In this document: piece by piece, positions 17,440-26,886 of the stretch
Numbering within the stretch: position 1 is the stretch's first letter
Layout of the letters: each line of letters starts with the position of its first letter
Assembly: GCF_900129005.1 (NCBI RefSeq)
Contig: NZ_FQUN01000003.1
Coordinates: 310,001 to 374,000 of the forward strand
DNA length: 64,000 nt
Reading direction: 5' to 3'
Source: Leeuwenhoekiella marinoflava DSM 3653
Lineage (GTDB): Bacteria > Bacteroidota > Bacteroidia > Flavobacteriales > Flavobacteriaceae
Notes under the pieces: model-generated
Told to the model about the DNA's origin: nothing
Databases searched by the model: none
What the model saw: the letters and a program-made list of their open reading frames with translations, nothing else
Program-made: the position numbers and the translations under genes

Positions 17440-20400
17440 ATGAGCACAAAGTTTCCTGAATATAAAGGACTTGACCTGCCTAAAGTGGCTGAAGAAATTT
17501 TAGCCTACTGGAAGGAAAACGACATCTTTGAAAAAAGTATTTCAACGCGTGAAGGCAACGACCCCTATATCTTTTTTGAAGGTCCGCCATCTGCAAACGG
17601 AATGCCTGGTATTCACCATGTGATGGCGCGTGCGATTAAGGATATTTTTTGCCGTTTTCAAACCCAAAAAGGAAAGCAGGTAAAACGTAAGGCCGGTTGG
17701 GATACTCACGGTCTTCCGGTAGAACTGGGTGTGGAGAAAGAATTGGGGATTACCAAGGAAGATATTGGAACAAAAATTAGTGTTTCAGAATATAACGAAG
17801 CTTGTAAGAATGCAGTAATGCGTTACACGGATGTGTGGAACAACCTTACGGAGCAAATGGGCTACTGGGTAGATATGGAAGATCCATACATCACCTACAA
17901 GCCTAAATACATGGAAACCGTATGGTGGCTTCTGAAGAATATTTACGATAAAGGCCTTATTTATAAAGGTTATACAATACAACCCTATTCTCCAAAAGCA
18001 GGAACCGGTTTAAGTTCGCACGAGTTGAACCAGCCCGGAACGTATCAAGATGTGACTGATACCACGGTAACAGCACAGTTTAAAGTGGTTGAAAATGATA
18101 CGTATAAAGCCTCTCCGTTAGCTGCTTTTGAAGGGCAAAAATACTTGATGGCGTGGACGACTACTCCGTGGACGTTGCCTTCAAACACAGCGTTAACCGT
18201 TGGTAAGAAGATAGATTATGTATTGGTTAAAACTTTTAATCAATATACGTTTGAGCCTATACAGGTGGTTTGTGCTAAAGCTCTTGTGGGTAAACAGTTT
18301 ACTAAAAAGTTTTTTGCTGCGGAAAGCGACGAAGATTTTACAAACTTTAGTGAAGCAGGTAAAAAGATCCCGTATCGGGTTCTATCTGAATTTAAAGGAA
18401 GCGATCTGTTGGAATTACATTATGAGCCGGTGATTGATTATGTGCAGCCGCATGACAATCCGCAAGATGCTTTTAGAGTAATCGCCGGAGATTTTGTGAC
18501 TACAGAAGACGGTACCGGTATTGTGCATACGTCACCAACTTTTGGGGCTGACGATGCTATGGTTGCTAAGCAGGCAGAACCTCCCGTACCGCCTATGCTT
18601 GTCAAAGATGGTAACGGGAACTTAGTACCGCTTGTAGATCTTCAAGGGCGTTTCCGACCGGAGCTTAAAGAGTTTGGCGGTAAATATGTGAAGAATGAAT
18701 ATTACGACGACGGCGAAGCACCTGAGAAAAGTGTGGATGTCGAGATTGCAATAAAACTCAAGGAAGAAAACAAAGCCTTTAAGGTTGAAAAGTATGTGCA
18801 CAGTTATCCCAATTGCTGGCGTACAGACAAGCCTATTTTATATTATCCATTAGATTCCTGGTTTATTAAAGTGACCGATGTGCGCGACCGCATGCACGAG
18901 TTAAACCTGGGCATCAACTGGAAACCCAAAGCAACCGGGGAAGGTCGTTTTGGCAACTGGCTCGCCAATGCCAATGACTGGAACTTATCGCGCTCGCGTT
19001 ATTGGGGAATTCCATTGCCTATTTGGAGAACCGAAGATCGTAAAGAAGAATTTTTTATCGGTTCGGTTGCTGAACTAAAAGAAAAAATCACAGAAGCTGT
19101 AAAAGCAGGTGTGATGGATAGTGATCCGTTTGCCGGTTTTGTGCCGGGTGATATGCGTGAAGCAAATTATGATTTAATCGACCTGCATAAGAATGTGGTT
19201 GATGAGATTAAGTTGGTTTCGCCAAGCGGAAAAGAGATGCATCGTGAGTCTGATTTGATTGACGTTTGGTTTGACAGCGGAAGCATGCCGTATGCACAAT
19301 GGCACTATCCTTTTGAGAATAAAGAGAAAGTTGAAGAAACGTGGCGCAAAGCAGATTTTATCGCAGAAGGTGTTGACCAAACGCGTGGATGGTTCTACAC
19401 GTTACATGCAATTGCAACAATGACTTTTGACGATGTTGCGTATAAGAATGTAGTTTCAAACGGATTGGTTTTAGATAAAAACGGACAAAAAATGTCTAAG
19501 CGTTTAGGTAACGCTGCAGATCCTTTTGAAACATTGAACACCTACGGTCCTGATGCGACGCGCTGGTATATGATAAGCAACGCAAATCCCTGGGATAATT
19601 TGAAATTTGACCTTGACGGAATCACCGAAATACAGCGTAAGTTCTTTGGTACCTTATACAATACCTATTCGTTCTTCTCGTTGTATGCCAATCTGGATAA
19701 CTTCAAGTATGCTGAAGCAGATATCGAGTGGAAAGACAGACCAGAGATTGATCGCTGGATTCTTTCAGAATTACACACGTTAATTGCTCAGGTAGATAAA
19801 TTCTATGCAGATTATGAGCCTACTAAAGCGACCCGTGCGATTTCAGATTTTGTACAGGAGAATTTAAGTAACTGGTTTGTGCGTTTAAGCCGTCGTCGTT
19901 ACTGGAAGGGTGATTATGCGCACGATAAGATTTCGGCATATCAAACCCTTTATCAGTGTTTAGTGACCGTTGCAAAATTAGGAGCTCCGGTAGCGCCATT
20001 TTTTATGGATCGCCTGTATAAAGATCTTAATGGTCTTACGCAGTTAGAAGCTTCAGAAAGTGTGCATCTGGCAGATTTCCCGGTGAGTAATGCAGCGTTT
20101 ATAGCTACAGCTCTGGAGCATAAAATGCAGAAAGCACAGACGATATCTTCATTAACGCTTTCGCTTCGCGCAAAAGAAAAGATAAAAGTACGTCAGCCTT
20201 TGCAGCGTATTATGATACCGGTTTTTGATGAAGCACAACGTGCAGAAATAGAAGCTGTTCAAGATTTAATCAAGTCTGAAGTTAATGTTAAGCAAATAGA
20301 GCTCATTGATGATGCTTCGGGTATCTTGGTTAAGAATATTAAGCCTAATTTTAAAGTGTTGGGGCCACGCTTTGGTAGCGCTATGAAAGGGGTTGCAAAT

Positions 20401-20850
20401 GCTATTAACGCGATGACTGCTGCAGATATCGCAACTATTGAAAATCAGGGGGGAATCACTGTGGACATTAACGGAAAAAGTGTTACTTTGGCGCCCGAAG
20501 ATGTAGAAATAACTTCCCAAGATATTGAGGGGTGGTTAGTTGCAAGCAGTGGTTCATTAACTGTAGCTTTAGACGTTACTTTGAATGATGATTTGCGAAA
20601 TGAAGGAATTGCCAGAGAACTGGTAAATCGTATTCAAAACTTAAGAAAAGATTCTGGTTTTGAAGTGACCGATAAAATAGAAGTACAATTACAACGTAAC
20701 GGCAAGGTCGAGCAAGCCGTTAGCGAGAATTTAGAGTATATTAAAACGGAGACGCTCACCGCAAAACTCGAAGTTGCAGAGCAAGTTACTAACGGTATAG
20801 CCATTGCATTTGACGACGTAGAAACAAAGCTGGCTATAAAAAAACAGTAA
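17440..20850 (+). CDS. ileS: Isoleucyl-tRNA synthetase
   Basis: A 1136-residue class Ia synthetase charging tRNA-Ile, with a large editing (CP1) domain between about 190 and 400. The HIGH-equivalent motif is GIHH at 57-60 in PPSANGMPGIHHVMARA, and KMSKR is at 684-688 (KNGQKMSKRLGNAADP). The tRNA anticodon-binding domain follows, and the long C-terminal extension typical of this IleS subgroup replaces the zinc domain of the E. coli type. It is the first gene of ileS-dksA-like-exported protein-lspA. Confidence 0.97.
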   Translation: MSTKFPEYKGLDLPKVAEEILAYWKENDIFEKSISTREGNDPYIFFEGPPSANGMPGIHHVMARAIKDIFCRFQTQKGKQVKRKAGWDTHGLPVELGVEKELGITKEDIGTKISVSEYNEACKNAVMRYTDVWNNLTEQMGYWVDMEDPYITYKPKYMETVWWLLKNIYDKGLIYKGYTIQPYSPKAGTGLSSHELNQPGTYQDVTDTTVTAQFKVVENDTYKASPLAAFEGQKYLMAWTTTPWTLPSNTALTVGKKIDYVLVKTFNQYTFEPIQVVCAKALVGKQFTKKFFAAESDEDFTNFSEAGKKIPYRVLSEFKGSDLLELHYEPVIDYVQPHDNPQDAFRVIAGDFVTTEDGTGIVHTSPTFGADDAMVAKQAEPPVPPMLVKDGNGNLVPLVDLQGRFRPELKEFGGKYVKNEYYDDGEAPEKSVDVEIAIKLKEENKAFKVEKYVHSYPNCWRTDKPILYYPLDSWFIKVTDVRDRMHELNLGINWKPKATGEGRFGNWLANANDWNLSRSRYWGIPLPIWRTEDRKEEFFIGSVAELKEKITEAVKAGVMDSDPFAGFVPGDMREANYDLIDLHKNVVDEIKLVSPSGKEMHRESDLIDVWFDSGSMPYAQWHYPFENKEKVEETWRKADFIAEGVDQTRGWFYTLHAIATMTFDDVAYKNVVSNGLVLDKNGQKMSKRLGNAADPFETLNTYGPDATRWYMISNANPWDNLKFDLDGITEIQRKFFGTLYNTYSFFSLYANLDNFKYAEADIEWKDRPEIDRWILSELHTLIAQVDKFYADYEPTKATRAISDFVQENLSNWFVRLSRRRYWKGDYAHDKISAYQTLYQCLVTVAKLGAPVAPFFMDRLYKDLNGLTQLEASESVHLADFPVSNAAFIATALEHKMQKAQTISSLTLSLRAKEKIKVRQPLQRIMIPVFDEAQRAEIEAVQDLIKSEVNVKQIELIDDASGILVKNIKPNFKVLGPRFGSAMKGVANAINAMTAADIATIENQGGITVDINGKSVTLAPEDVEITSQDIEGWLVASSGSLTVALDVTLNDDLRNEGIARELVNRIQNLRKDSGFEVTDKIEVQLQRNGKVEQAVSENLEYIKTETLTAKLEVAEQVTNGIAIAFDDVETKLAIKKQ

Positions 20851-20857
20851 ATAGATT

Positions 20858-21241
20858 ATGGCAGCAGATATCAAAGAACGTTACAGCGACGCAGAATTAG
20901 AAGAATTTCGCGTGCTCATTCAGCAGAAGATAGATAAGGCTCAGAAGGATCTGGATCTTATTAAGAGTGCTTATATGAATGACGGTAACAACGGTACCGA
21001 TGATACTTCACCTACATTTAAGGCTTTTGAAGAAGGTAGTGAAACGATGAGCAAAGAGGCAAACTCTGCGCTTGCAATCCGTCAGGAAAAGTTTATACGT
21101 GACCTTAAAAACGCTTTAAATCGTATACAAAACAAAACCTATGGTATTTGTAGAGTTACGGGTAAGCTTATCAACAAAGAGCGTTTAAAATTAGTTCCTC
21201 ACGCTACATTGAGTATTGAGGCTAAAAACATGCAGAAGTAA
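20858..21241 (+). CDS. TraR/DksA-family protein with degenerate zinc finger
   Basis: A 127-residue protein with a coiled-coil N-terminal half and a C-terminal DksA/TraR-like finger region. DksA proteins enter the RNA polymerase secondary channel with ppGpp. Here the finger is NKTYGICRVTGKLINKERL with a single cysteine, so the four-cysteine zinc site is lost; the helical tips are retained. It starts 7 nt after ileS. Its role as a transcription factor is inferred from the family. A terminator follows at 21263-21294. Confidence 0.85.
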   Translation: MAADIKERYSDAELEEFRVLIQQKIDKAQKDLDLIKSAYMNDGNNGTDDTSPTFKAFEEGSETMSKEANSALAIRQEKFIRDLKNALNRIQNKTYGICRVTGKLINKERLKLVPHATLSIEAKNMQK

Positions 21242-21262
21242 GCGACATCAACATATTTTTTA

Positions 21263-21294
21263 AAACGCTTCAGGAGTTTCCGGAGCGTTTTTTG
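21263..21294 (+). terminator. Terminator after the DksA-like gene
   Basis: AAACGCT (21263-21269) pairs with AGCGTTT (21284-21290), with an inner AGGA/TTCC pairing and a T run. Confidence 0.8.
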
Positions 21295-21307
21295 TTTAAA
21301 GAATTTT

Positions 21308-21940
21308 ATGTTTAAATCTCGTTTTCTTCTTTCTGTAGGTTTTCTATTTGTTGCGCTAACTTCAGTTTACAGTCAGAAGCAAATGCTGTATACACAGCCT
21401 GCAGCTGGTCTGGAAGGTGTTTTTGTGAATTCTGATGAGGTGTTTCAAATTCACGTTCAGAGTGTTGAAACAAATGCTATTGAGCTGAAAGCCGAAATAG
21501 AAGGTGAAACTTTTGAAACCGTTTTATTAGATACATATATAGAAAACGGATTGTGGGTGATACGCACCAAACGCGCTCCAGGATTTCAAAAGATAGATGA
21601 TAAACTGGCTGCGCATAAGGTTTTGTCGGTTGTTCTGAATATTGAAATTCCAAAAAACAGAGCGTTTTGGGTAGATTCTTCTTTGGCTTCGGTTGAGCTG
21701 ACTGGTCTTTTTAAGTATATAAATCTGAATCTTTCTGGAGGTGATTGTAAGCTGAATGCTTTTCGCGGAAGCGGAATTGTAAATACATTAAGAGGAAGTA
21801 TTGAGGTGGAAACCGAAGATAATCAGATAGAAGCGGTGACCAGACATGGGAGACTCCAAGTAGCAAATAACGCCTATGGAAGTCAGCACTTAAATCTCAA
21901 AAGCGTAGATGGCGATATAAGAGTCACCCAGTCTGAATAA
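21308..21940 (+). CDS. Exported protein of unknown function, DUF4097-like beta repeats
   Basis: A 210-residue protein with a signal peptide ending near VYSQ (residue 22). The C-terminal half (about 120-208) has regularly spaced short strands ending in NLSGGDCKLN, GIVNTLRGSIEVE and LKSVDGDIRVTQ, the rung-like pattern of DUF4097/head-GIN type beta solenoids. I cannot assign a function. It starts shortly after a terminator and before lspA, and has no clear promoter of its own. Confidence 0.7.
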   Translation: MFKSRFLLSVGFLFVALTSVYSQKQMLYTQPAAGLEGVFVNSDEVFQIHVQSVETNAIELKAEIEGETFETVLLDTYIENGLWVIRTKRAPGFQKIDDKLAAHKVLSVVLNIEIPKNRAFWVDSSLASVELTGLFKYINLNLSGGDCKLNAFRGSGIVNTLRGSIEVETEDNQIEAVTRHGRLQVANNAYGSQHLNLKSVDGDIRVTQSE

Positions 21941-21949
21941 ATTAATTAT

Positions 21950-22040
21950 TTTTACGCGATAGTCGAAACTAACATGCTTTAAAGCATGTCTTAAAGTTAA
22001 GCTGTTATTTCGATATAATACTTTGAGGGTTTGTCTCAAT
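21950..22040 (+). repeat. Intergenic hairpin repeat, diverged copy G
   Basis: Begins CGCGATAGTCGAAA in place of CTCGATAATCGAG, followed by a CATGCTTTAAAGCATG hairpin, AAAGTTAAGCTGTT as in other copies, and a GAGGGTTTGTCTC end. It fills the gap before lspA. Confidence 0.55.
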
Positions 22041-22053
22041 TAATAAAAAGCAC

Positions 22054-22659
22054 ATGTCATTAAAAAAGGCCGTAGGCATTATACTTCTTATTTTACTTAT
22101 TGATCAGGTTAGTAAAATTTATATTAAAACACATTTTGTCTTACAGGATCAGGTAGTCGTTTTTGACTGGTTTAGAATACTATTTGTAGAAAATGAGGGA
22201 ATGGCCTGGGGTGCAAAAATACCTGGTAATTATGGTAAAATAATTCTTACATTATTTAGAATAGGTATTCTGCCATTAATAGGTTACTGGCTTTATGATA
22301 GCGTGAAAAAAAATGCTTCAAAGATTCTTATTGTAGGGATCTCTTTAATTTTCGCGGGTGCTTTTGGAAATATCATAGACTCTATTTTCTACGGAGTTGT
22401 CTTTGACAGCAGTGCGGGACAATTAGCCACCTTTATGCCAGAAGACGGGGGGTATGCCGGTTTGTTTTATGGGAGGGTTGTAGATATGCTTTATTTCCCC
22501 ATCTGGGAAGGTTATCTTCCGGAGTGGTTACCTATCTGGGGCGGTGATTATTTCACCTTTTTTAATGCAGTATTCAATATTGCAGATATGGCGATTAGCA
22601 CTGGAGTAGGGCTTTTGTTAGTATTTAATAAAAGAGCTTTTGCAAAAGAAAAAAGTTAA
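22054..22659 (+). CDS. lspA: Lipoprotein signal peptidase II
   Basis: A 201-residue inner-membrane aspartic protease with four helices that cleaves prolipoproteins before the lipidated cysteine. The catalytic pair is Asp144 (GRVVDMLYF) and Asp178 (FNIADMAIS); GNIIDS (105-110) is another conserved block. An insert around 117-135 makes it longer than the roughly 165 residues of E. coli LspA, as is usual in Bacteroidota. Its 3' end lies 4 nt from the convergent kinase gene. The window encodes many of its likely substrates. Confidence 0.95.
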   Translation: MSLKKAVGIILLILLIDQVSKIYIKTHFVLQDQVVVFDWFRILFVENEGMAWGAKIPGNYGKIILTLFRIGILPLIGYWLYDSVKKNASKILIVGISLIFAGAFGNIIDSIFYGVVFDSSAGQLATFMPEDGGYAGLFYGRVVDMLYFPIWEGYLPEWLPIWGGDYFTFFNAVFNIADMAISTGVGLLLVFNKRAFAKEKS

Positions 22660-22663
22660 GCGT

Positions 22664-23803
22664 TTATAAAGTGATTGTAAATTTAGTACCGTAACCCGGT
22701 TTGCTTGTTACATCTATTTTTCCGCCTAGAGCTTCTACTTCATTTTTAACGATAAATAATCCTACAGACTGACTGTTATCATTATTGTCAAAATTACGTG
22801 TCATATGAAAGATCTGATCGGTCTTGCCTTCTAGATCGTAGCCCTTTCCGTTATCTTCTATTATGAGCGAAAGTTTTTTATTGTTTTCTAAACAGTAGGC
22901 TTTGATCTCCGGTTTTCGATTAGGACTTTTATTGATGATACCGTTTTTGATAAGGGTGTACAGGATGTTGTTTAGAAAGTCCGGGTTGTATTCAATCGTT
23001 GGTATTTCAGAAAAATCAGAATAGAGGTAGGCTTCCTCTTGCTCAGTTAAAGGCTGAAGTTTGGTTCTAACACGTTCAAAAGCATCTTCAAGGTGAATGG
23101 TTTTTAAAGGTTCTGATGCTTTATTCTGAATTGATACCACTTCATTAAGTCTCGCAACGGTTCCATTTAGACTGGCAGCTATCTGCTTAAAATTATTGAA
23201 GAGTTCTTTTTGATCTTGTGGCAGTTTGTTGCTATCTACAAGTTCGCTGGTAAGTTCTAAATTGTTAACATGTGATTTGATATTGTGAGAGACGTAGTTG
23301 GCAAATGTAAAGAGACGCGAGTTGTTGGCTTCAACAGTTTCAATGGCTTTTTCAAGCATGAGTTCCCGTTCTTTTTCTTGATCAACGTTTACAATAACAC
23401 CTTTTAATCCGATTATTTTATTGTTTTTATCCAAAACAGGTTTACTAATCGCGTGTGCCCAAAAGGTCTGATTAGTATAGGTGACCATCTTTATAACTTC
23501 GTCAAAAACAGGCTTTCCAGATGAAAGATCTGTAAAACTTTTGATTACCGTATCATGATAATCCATATCAAAAAAATGAAGTGCATGTTTAAGAGAAGGC
23601 TTGTAATGCTCAGGGGTTTTAAGAATCGTCTTCATTTGCTTGTCAAAATAACTCTTCTTATTGATGAAATCTATATGCCAACCTCCGGCGCCAACCATTG
23701 CAGCAACCTGTTCATAATAAAAGCTTTCCTCTTGATTTTGAGTCGGTGATACGGTTTTTTTTTTCATAAATGAAAAAAAACCGCTTTGAGGTTTGTTCGA
23801 CAT
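22664..23803 (-). CDS. PAS-domain sensor histidine kinase, cytoplasmic
   Basis: A 379-residue kinase with no membrane segment. A PAS domain (about 30-145) is followed by a dimerisation helix with the phospho-acceptor His173 (SHNIKSH) and an HATPase domain: N box near Asn287 (LIKNGI), EDNGKGYD at 316-323, GLFIVK at 348-353 and GYGTKFTITL at the C-terminus. No response regulator is adjacent, so the partner is unknown. The H box departs from the usual HE/D pattern, which may point to a less common HisKA subtype. Confidence 0.87.
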   Translation of the reverse strand: MSNKPQSGFFSFMKKKTVSPTQNQEESFYYEQVAAMVGAGGWHIDFINKKSYFDKQMKTILKTPEHYKPSLKHALHFFDMDYHDTVIKSFTDLSSGKPVFDEVIKMVTYTNQTFWAHAISKPVLDKNNKIIGLKGVIVNVDQEKERELMLEKAIETVEANNSRLFTFANYVSHNIKSHVNNLELTSELVDSNKLPQDQKELFNNFKQIAASLNGTVARLNEVVSIQNKASEPLKTIHLEDAFERVRTKLQPLTEQEEAYLYSDFSEIPTIEYNPDFLNNILYTLIKNGIINKSPNRKPEIKAYCLENNKKLSLIIEDNGKGYDLEGKTDQIFHMTRNFDNNDNSQSVGLFIVKNEVEALGGKIDVTSKPGYGTKFTITL

Positions 23804-23859
23804 AGCACTGTGTACGTTTGAAATGGGAGGTTGAATATAGCAAAAAAATCGCTGTCGTG

Positions 23860-24420
23860 TTAAAACGTATGTATTTTATTAGGTGTAATACAATGGGTTA
23901 ACTTAATATCGTTGTTGTCAGCCGGGAGTTCCTTTTCGGCTTCAAAAAAAGAGAGACCTATTTTTAAACAATCAGGTTTACAAGAAGATAGAAACCTGTC
24001 ATAGAAACCTTTACCGTAACCCAGTCGGTTTCCTTTTGCGTCAAAAGCAAGCAGAGGTACAAACACAACATCAAGTTGTGACGGGTCTATGACAATACCT
24101 CCCTGAGGTTCTGGGATGCCCCAGTTGTTAACTTTTATCAACGTATTGTCTGTAAGTAAAAAGTGACGCATTGTTGAATTTGTAAAATCACTCTGTGCTA
24201 TGACACTATTTTTGTCTTTACCATTAAGAATATTGAGTATATAGTCGGTATTGACCTCTTTAAGCTTTTCAATAGTTAGGAAAATGTGGTAGAATTCAAC
24301 ATTCCAGATCGGTAATTTTAAGAGCTGATTGGCAATATCAATGCTCTTGTTGTCGCATTCTTCGAGGCTTAAGGATTCGCGTAAGCTTTTATATTTTTTT
24401 CTGAAAAATGCCTTATCCAT
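23860..24420 (-). CDS. 5-formyltetrahydrofolate cyclo-ligase
   Basis: A 186-residue enzyme that converts 5-formyl-THF to 5,10-methenyl-THF with ATP. The family motif GYGKGFYDR is present near residue 141, preceded by VFVPLLAFD. ATG 24420 (MDKAFFRKKY) is chosen: a frame from 24456 would only add residues inside the upstream gene. The start overlaps the end of the AspA/AstE-like gene by 8 nt, making it the last gene of the RimB-RimK-hydrolase unit. Confidence 0.9.
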   Translation of the reverse strand: MDKAFFRKKYKSLRESLSLEECDNKSIDIANQLLKLPIWNVEFYHIFLTIEKLKEVNTDYILNILNGKDKNSVIAQSDFTNSTMRHFLLTDNTLIKVNNWGIPEPQGGIVIDPSQLDVVFVPLLAFDAKGNRLGYGKGFYDRFLSSCKPDCLKIGLSFFEAEKELPADNNDIKLTHCITPNKIHTF

Positions 24421-25396
24421 TTGTTTTGTTAGCTGTTGAAATATGAAAAATAGCATCGCCCTGATAAACTAGTGAAGCTTCGTTAGTATTTATAATATAC
24501 CCATCATTGGAAGCTTTTACCTTATGTCTGAAAAATCCGTAGGGATCTGTGATTGTCGCTATGATTTCATTTTTTTCTACAAAGTCTCCGCAAGTAGTTT
24601 TTAGATGTAAAAGGCCGCTGTATTTAGCTCTAATCCACGTGCTGCTTTCAATAGTGATAGCTTTATTATTGAATTCTGGCGGAGTAAAATCTTTAGAAAG
24701 CATATCAAGATGCTTTAATATACGCATCGCACCGTGCACCCCTTCTCTGGCGATATCTTTATCACTAATTTGAGATTTTCCACCTTCAAAAAGCAAAACA
24801 GGAATATTCATTCTTGCGCAGGTAGACCGATACGATTTCGGAATATTTTTTGAATACACAATAAAGGGTGCGCCAAAAATTTTAGCCAATTCCATAAGTT
24901 CAGAATCGCTGGGATCTACTCGTATTTGAGCGACATTAAAACGACTGCCGCCACCGGTATGAAAATCGAGACAATAATTAGCTACGGGTAAAATTTTTGT
25001 TGAAAACTGATGCGCGAACCTACTCGCTAAAGATCCATTACGGGTACCCGGAAATACCCGATTGAGGTCCCGGCCATCTGGGAATGCGCGTTCCATATTG
25101 AGAAATCCAAACACATTAATTACGGGAATACAAATGATGGTACCGCGTGAAGGCTTGTTTATTTTTTTTGAAATAACCTGTCGTACAATTTCAACCCCAT
25201 TAATCTCATCCCCGTGAATGCCTGCAGTTAGTAACACGCAAGGTCCGGGCTTTTTAGAGCGATTAATAATTATAGGCACTTCTACCGAAGTAGTCGTGTA
25301 GAGTTTTGCCAAATTAAAGTTGAGCGTGCGCTTTTCGCCGGGTTTGATCTTTTCACCCAGAATGTGCAATATGTTTTTATCATCAAATCCTGTCAT
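24413..25396 (-). CDS. AspA/AstE-like zinc hydrolase (M14 family)
   Basis: A 327-residue member of the succinylglutamate desuccinylase/aspartoacylase family, zinc carboxypeptidase-fold enzymes that split amide bonds of acyl-amino acids or peptides. Zinc ligands His61 and Glu64 (AGIHGDEING) and His146 (DFHTGG) are present; Glu204 (LLFEGG) is the likely general base; DGRDLNRVFPG (107-117) is a family motif. No arginine-succinyl pathway gene is nearby. Its position 3 nt after rimK suggests that it acts on a glutamate-containing product. Confidence 0.88.
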   Translation of the reverse strand: MTGFDDKNILHILGEKIKPGEKRTLNFNLAKLYTTTSVEVPIIINRSKKPGPCVLLTAGIHGDEINGVEIVRQVISKKINKPSRGTIICIPVINVFGFLNMERAFPDGRDLNRVFPGTRNGSLASRFAHQFSTKILPVANYCLDFHTGGGSRFNVAQIRVDPSDSELMELAKIFGAPFIVYSKNIPKSYRSTCARMNIPVLLFEGGKSQISDKDIAREGVHGAMRILKHLDMLSKDFTPPEFNNKAITIESSTWIRAKYSGLLHLKTTCGDFVEKNEIIATITDPYGFFRHKVKASNDGYIINTNEASLVYQGDAIFHISTANKTNG

Positions 25397-25399
25397 AAA

Positions 25400-26272
25400 T
25401 TAGATTCCGCGTTCGATGTAACGTATCACGTTTTTGGCGATGTCTTTTCCTGTTGCTTTCTCAATACCTTCGAGACCCGGTGAAGAATTCACTTCAAGAA
25501 TAAGCGGTCCGCGTGCACTTTGAAGCATATCAACACCTGCAACTCCTAACCCCATTGCTTTTGCGGCTTTTATAGCAGCATTCTCTTCTTCATCAGAAAG
25601 TGTAATCACTTCTGCAGTACCACCGCGGTGAAGATTAGATCTAAACTCACCTTCTTTTCCCTGGCGTTTCATAGCTCCCACAACCTGACCATCTATAATA
25701 AATGCTCTAATGTCTGCACCTTTAGCTTCTTTGATAAATTCTTGCACGATAACACGCGCCTGTAAACCATTGAAAGCTTCAATAACAGATTCTGCTGCGT
25801 TTTTAGTTTCGGCTAAAACCACGCCCAGACCTTGTGTACCTTCCAGCAATTTTATGATTAAAGGAGCACCGCCTACGTGGTCTATGATTTCTGCCACGTC
25901 TCTACTGTAATTGGTAAAAACAGTTTTAGGCAAGCCTAATCGTGCTCGTGATAAAATCTGTAAACTCCTCAGTTTGTCACGGCTGCGTACAAGAGCTTGA
26001 GATTCGGTTGTGGTAAAACAGCCCATCATCTCAAACTGGCGCACTACTGCGGTACCATAATAAGTTATAGAAGCACCAATTCTTGGGATTATCGCATCGG
26101 TTTCAGAAAGGTATCTTCCTTTATAATAAACCGATGGTTTTTTCTTTTCTATAATTAAATCGCACTTGAGCGGATCTATAACCTCTACGTTGTGCTTGCG
26201 TTTTTTAGCAGCTTCAACAAGTCGCGCAGTGGAATATAAGTTTCCGTTTCGGGATAATATTTTTATGTTCAT
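25400..26272 (-). CDS. rimK: RimK-type ATP-grasp glutamate ligase
   Basis: A 290-residue ATP-grasp ligase of the RimK family. RimK adds glutamates to the C-terminus of ribosomal protein S6 in Proteobacteria. The ATP-grasp core runs from about 100 to 280: [20 protein letters not shown] for nucleotide binding and [17 protein letters not shown] with the metal-binding Glu and Asn. The length is close to that of E. coli RimK. Its start overlaps the RimB-like stop (ATGA). Whether S6 is the target here is not shown; ligases of this family can also make free poly-alpha-glutamate. Confidence 0.9.
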   Translation of the reverse strand: MNIKILSRNGNLYSTARLVEAAKKRKHNVEVIDPLKCDLIIEKKKPSVYYKGRYLSETDAIIPRIGASITYYGTAVVRQFEMMGCFTTTESQALVRSRDKLRSLQILSRARLGLPKTVFTNYSRDVAEIIDHVGGAPLIIKLLEGTQGLGVVLAETKNAAESVIEAFNGLQARVIVQEFIKEAKGADIRAFIIDGQVVGAMKRQGKEGEFRSNLHRGGTAEVITLSDEEENAAIKAAKAMGLGVAGVDMLQSARGPLILEVNSSPGLEGIEKATGKDIAKNVIRYIERGI

Positions 26273-26694
26273 AAGGCTTTCTGAGCGTGAGAGACATCGG
26301 TCAGTTCGGTGTCTACGATAAATTTTTTAGTAAGGAATTTGCGGCCTATTAAGACAGGAAAGCGCATATCTTCCCGCGAACTTAAAGTCAGGGATATTTT
26401 AAAGAGTTTTTCAAAAACCCTGATGTTGCTTTGCACCACATAACGGTATTGTATCTCGCCATTACTGCTTTTAACAGCTGTAATATCATAAGATTCAAAA
26501 CGCATTTCTTTACCGTTATATTCCGGATGTTTGGGATCTAAAAACGTGCACAGCAAAACATTGTCTTCTTCACGAATGTGGTTGCAGTGTATTGAAGATG
26601 TGTAAGCGCCTGTGTCAATTTTAATATCGATATCATTCAAGCCAAGAGCAGGAAAATCTGCTCGGTCTGTGCGTCCTATTACTATCTTCTCCAT
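26269..26694 (-). CDS. RimB-like retropepsin-type protease (DUF785)
   Basis: A 141-residue protein of the ATP-dependent zinc protease/RimB family, which has a retropepsin-like fold. The DTGA motif with its catalytic aspartate lies in [13 protein letters not shown] near residue 29, and [10 protein letters not shown] near 113 is the second family motif. ATG 26694 ([10 protein letters not shown]) is preferred to a TTG three codons upstream. It is the first gene of the unit rimB-rimK-aspA-like-cyclo-ligase. In Pseudomonas, RimB works with RimK on ribosomal S6 modification. Confidence 0.87.
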   Translation of the reverse strand: MEKIVIGRTDRADFPALGLNDIDIKIDTGAYTSSIHCNHIREEDNVLLCTFLDPKHPEYNGKEMRFESYDITAVKSSNGEIQYRYVVQSNIRVFEKLFKISLTLSSREDMRFPVLIGRKFLTKKFIVDTELTDVSHAQKAL

Positions 26695-26872
26695 GCATCG
26701 CAATTTACTAAAAGCATATTTCTTTTTGAGTTGGGGATATTTAAAACTAGGTTAAACAATTTTAAAGGTAGTTGTAATGTCTTACAATTAGGGTGTAAAT
26801 ATAACACCATAATCCATCAGCAATTTAATCTGATACCTAGAGTTTATAATTTTTTTAGCCAGTAAGAAGCCG

Positions 26873-26880
26873 TAAATTTG
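26873..26880 (+). promoter_or_regulatory. -7 promoter element (TAAATTTG) of uvrC
   Basis: Exact TAnnTTTG match ending 6 nt before the uvrC ATG at 26887. The expected transcription start therefore falls at or next to the start codon, predicting a leaderless or nearly leaderless mRNA. Confidence 0.65.
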
Positions 26881-26886
26881 GTTTGC

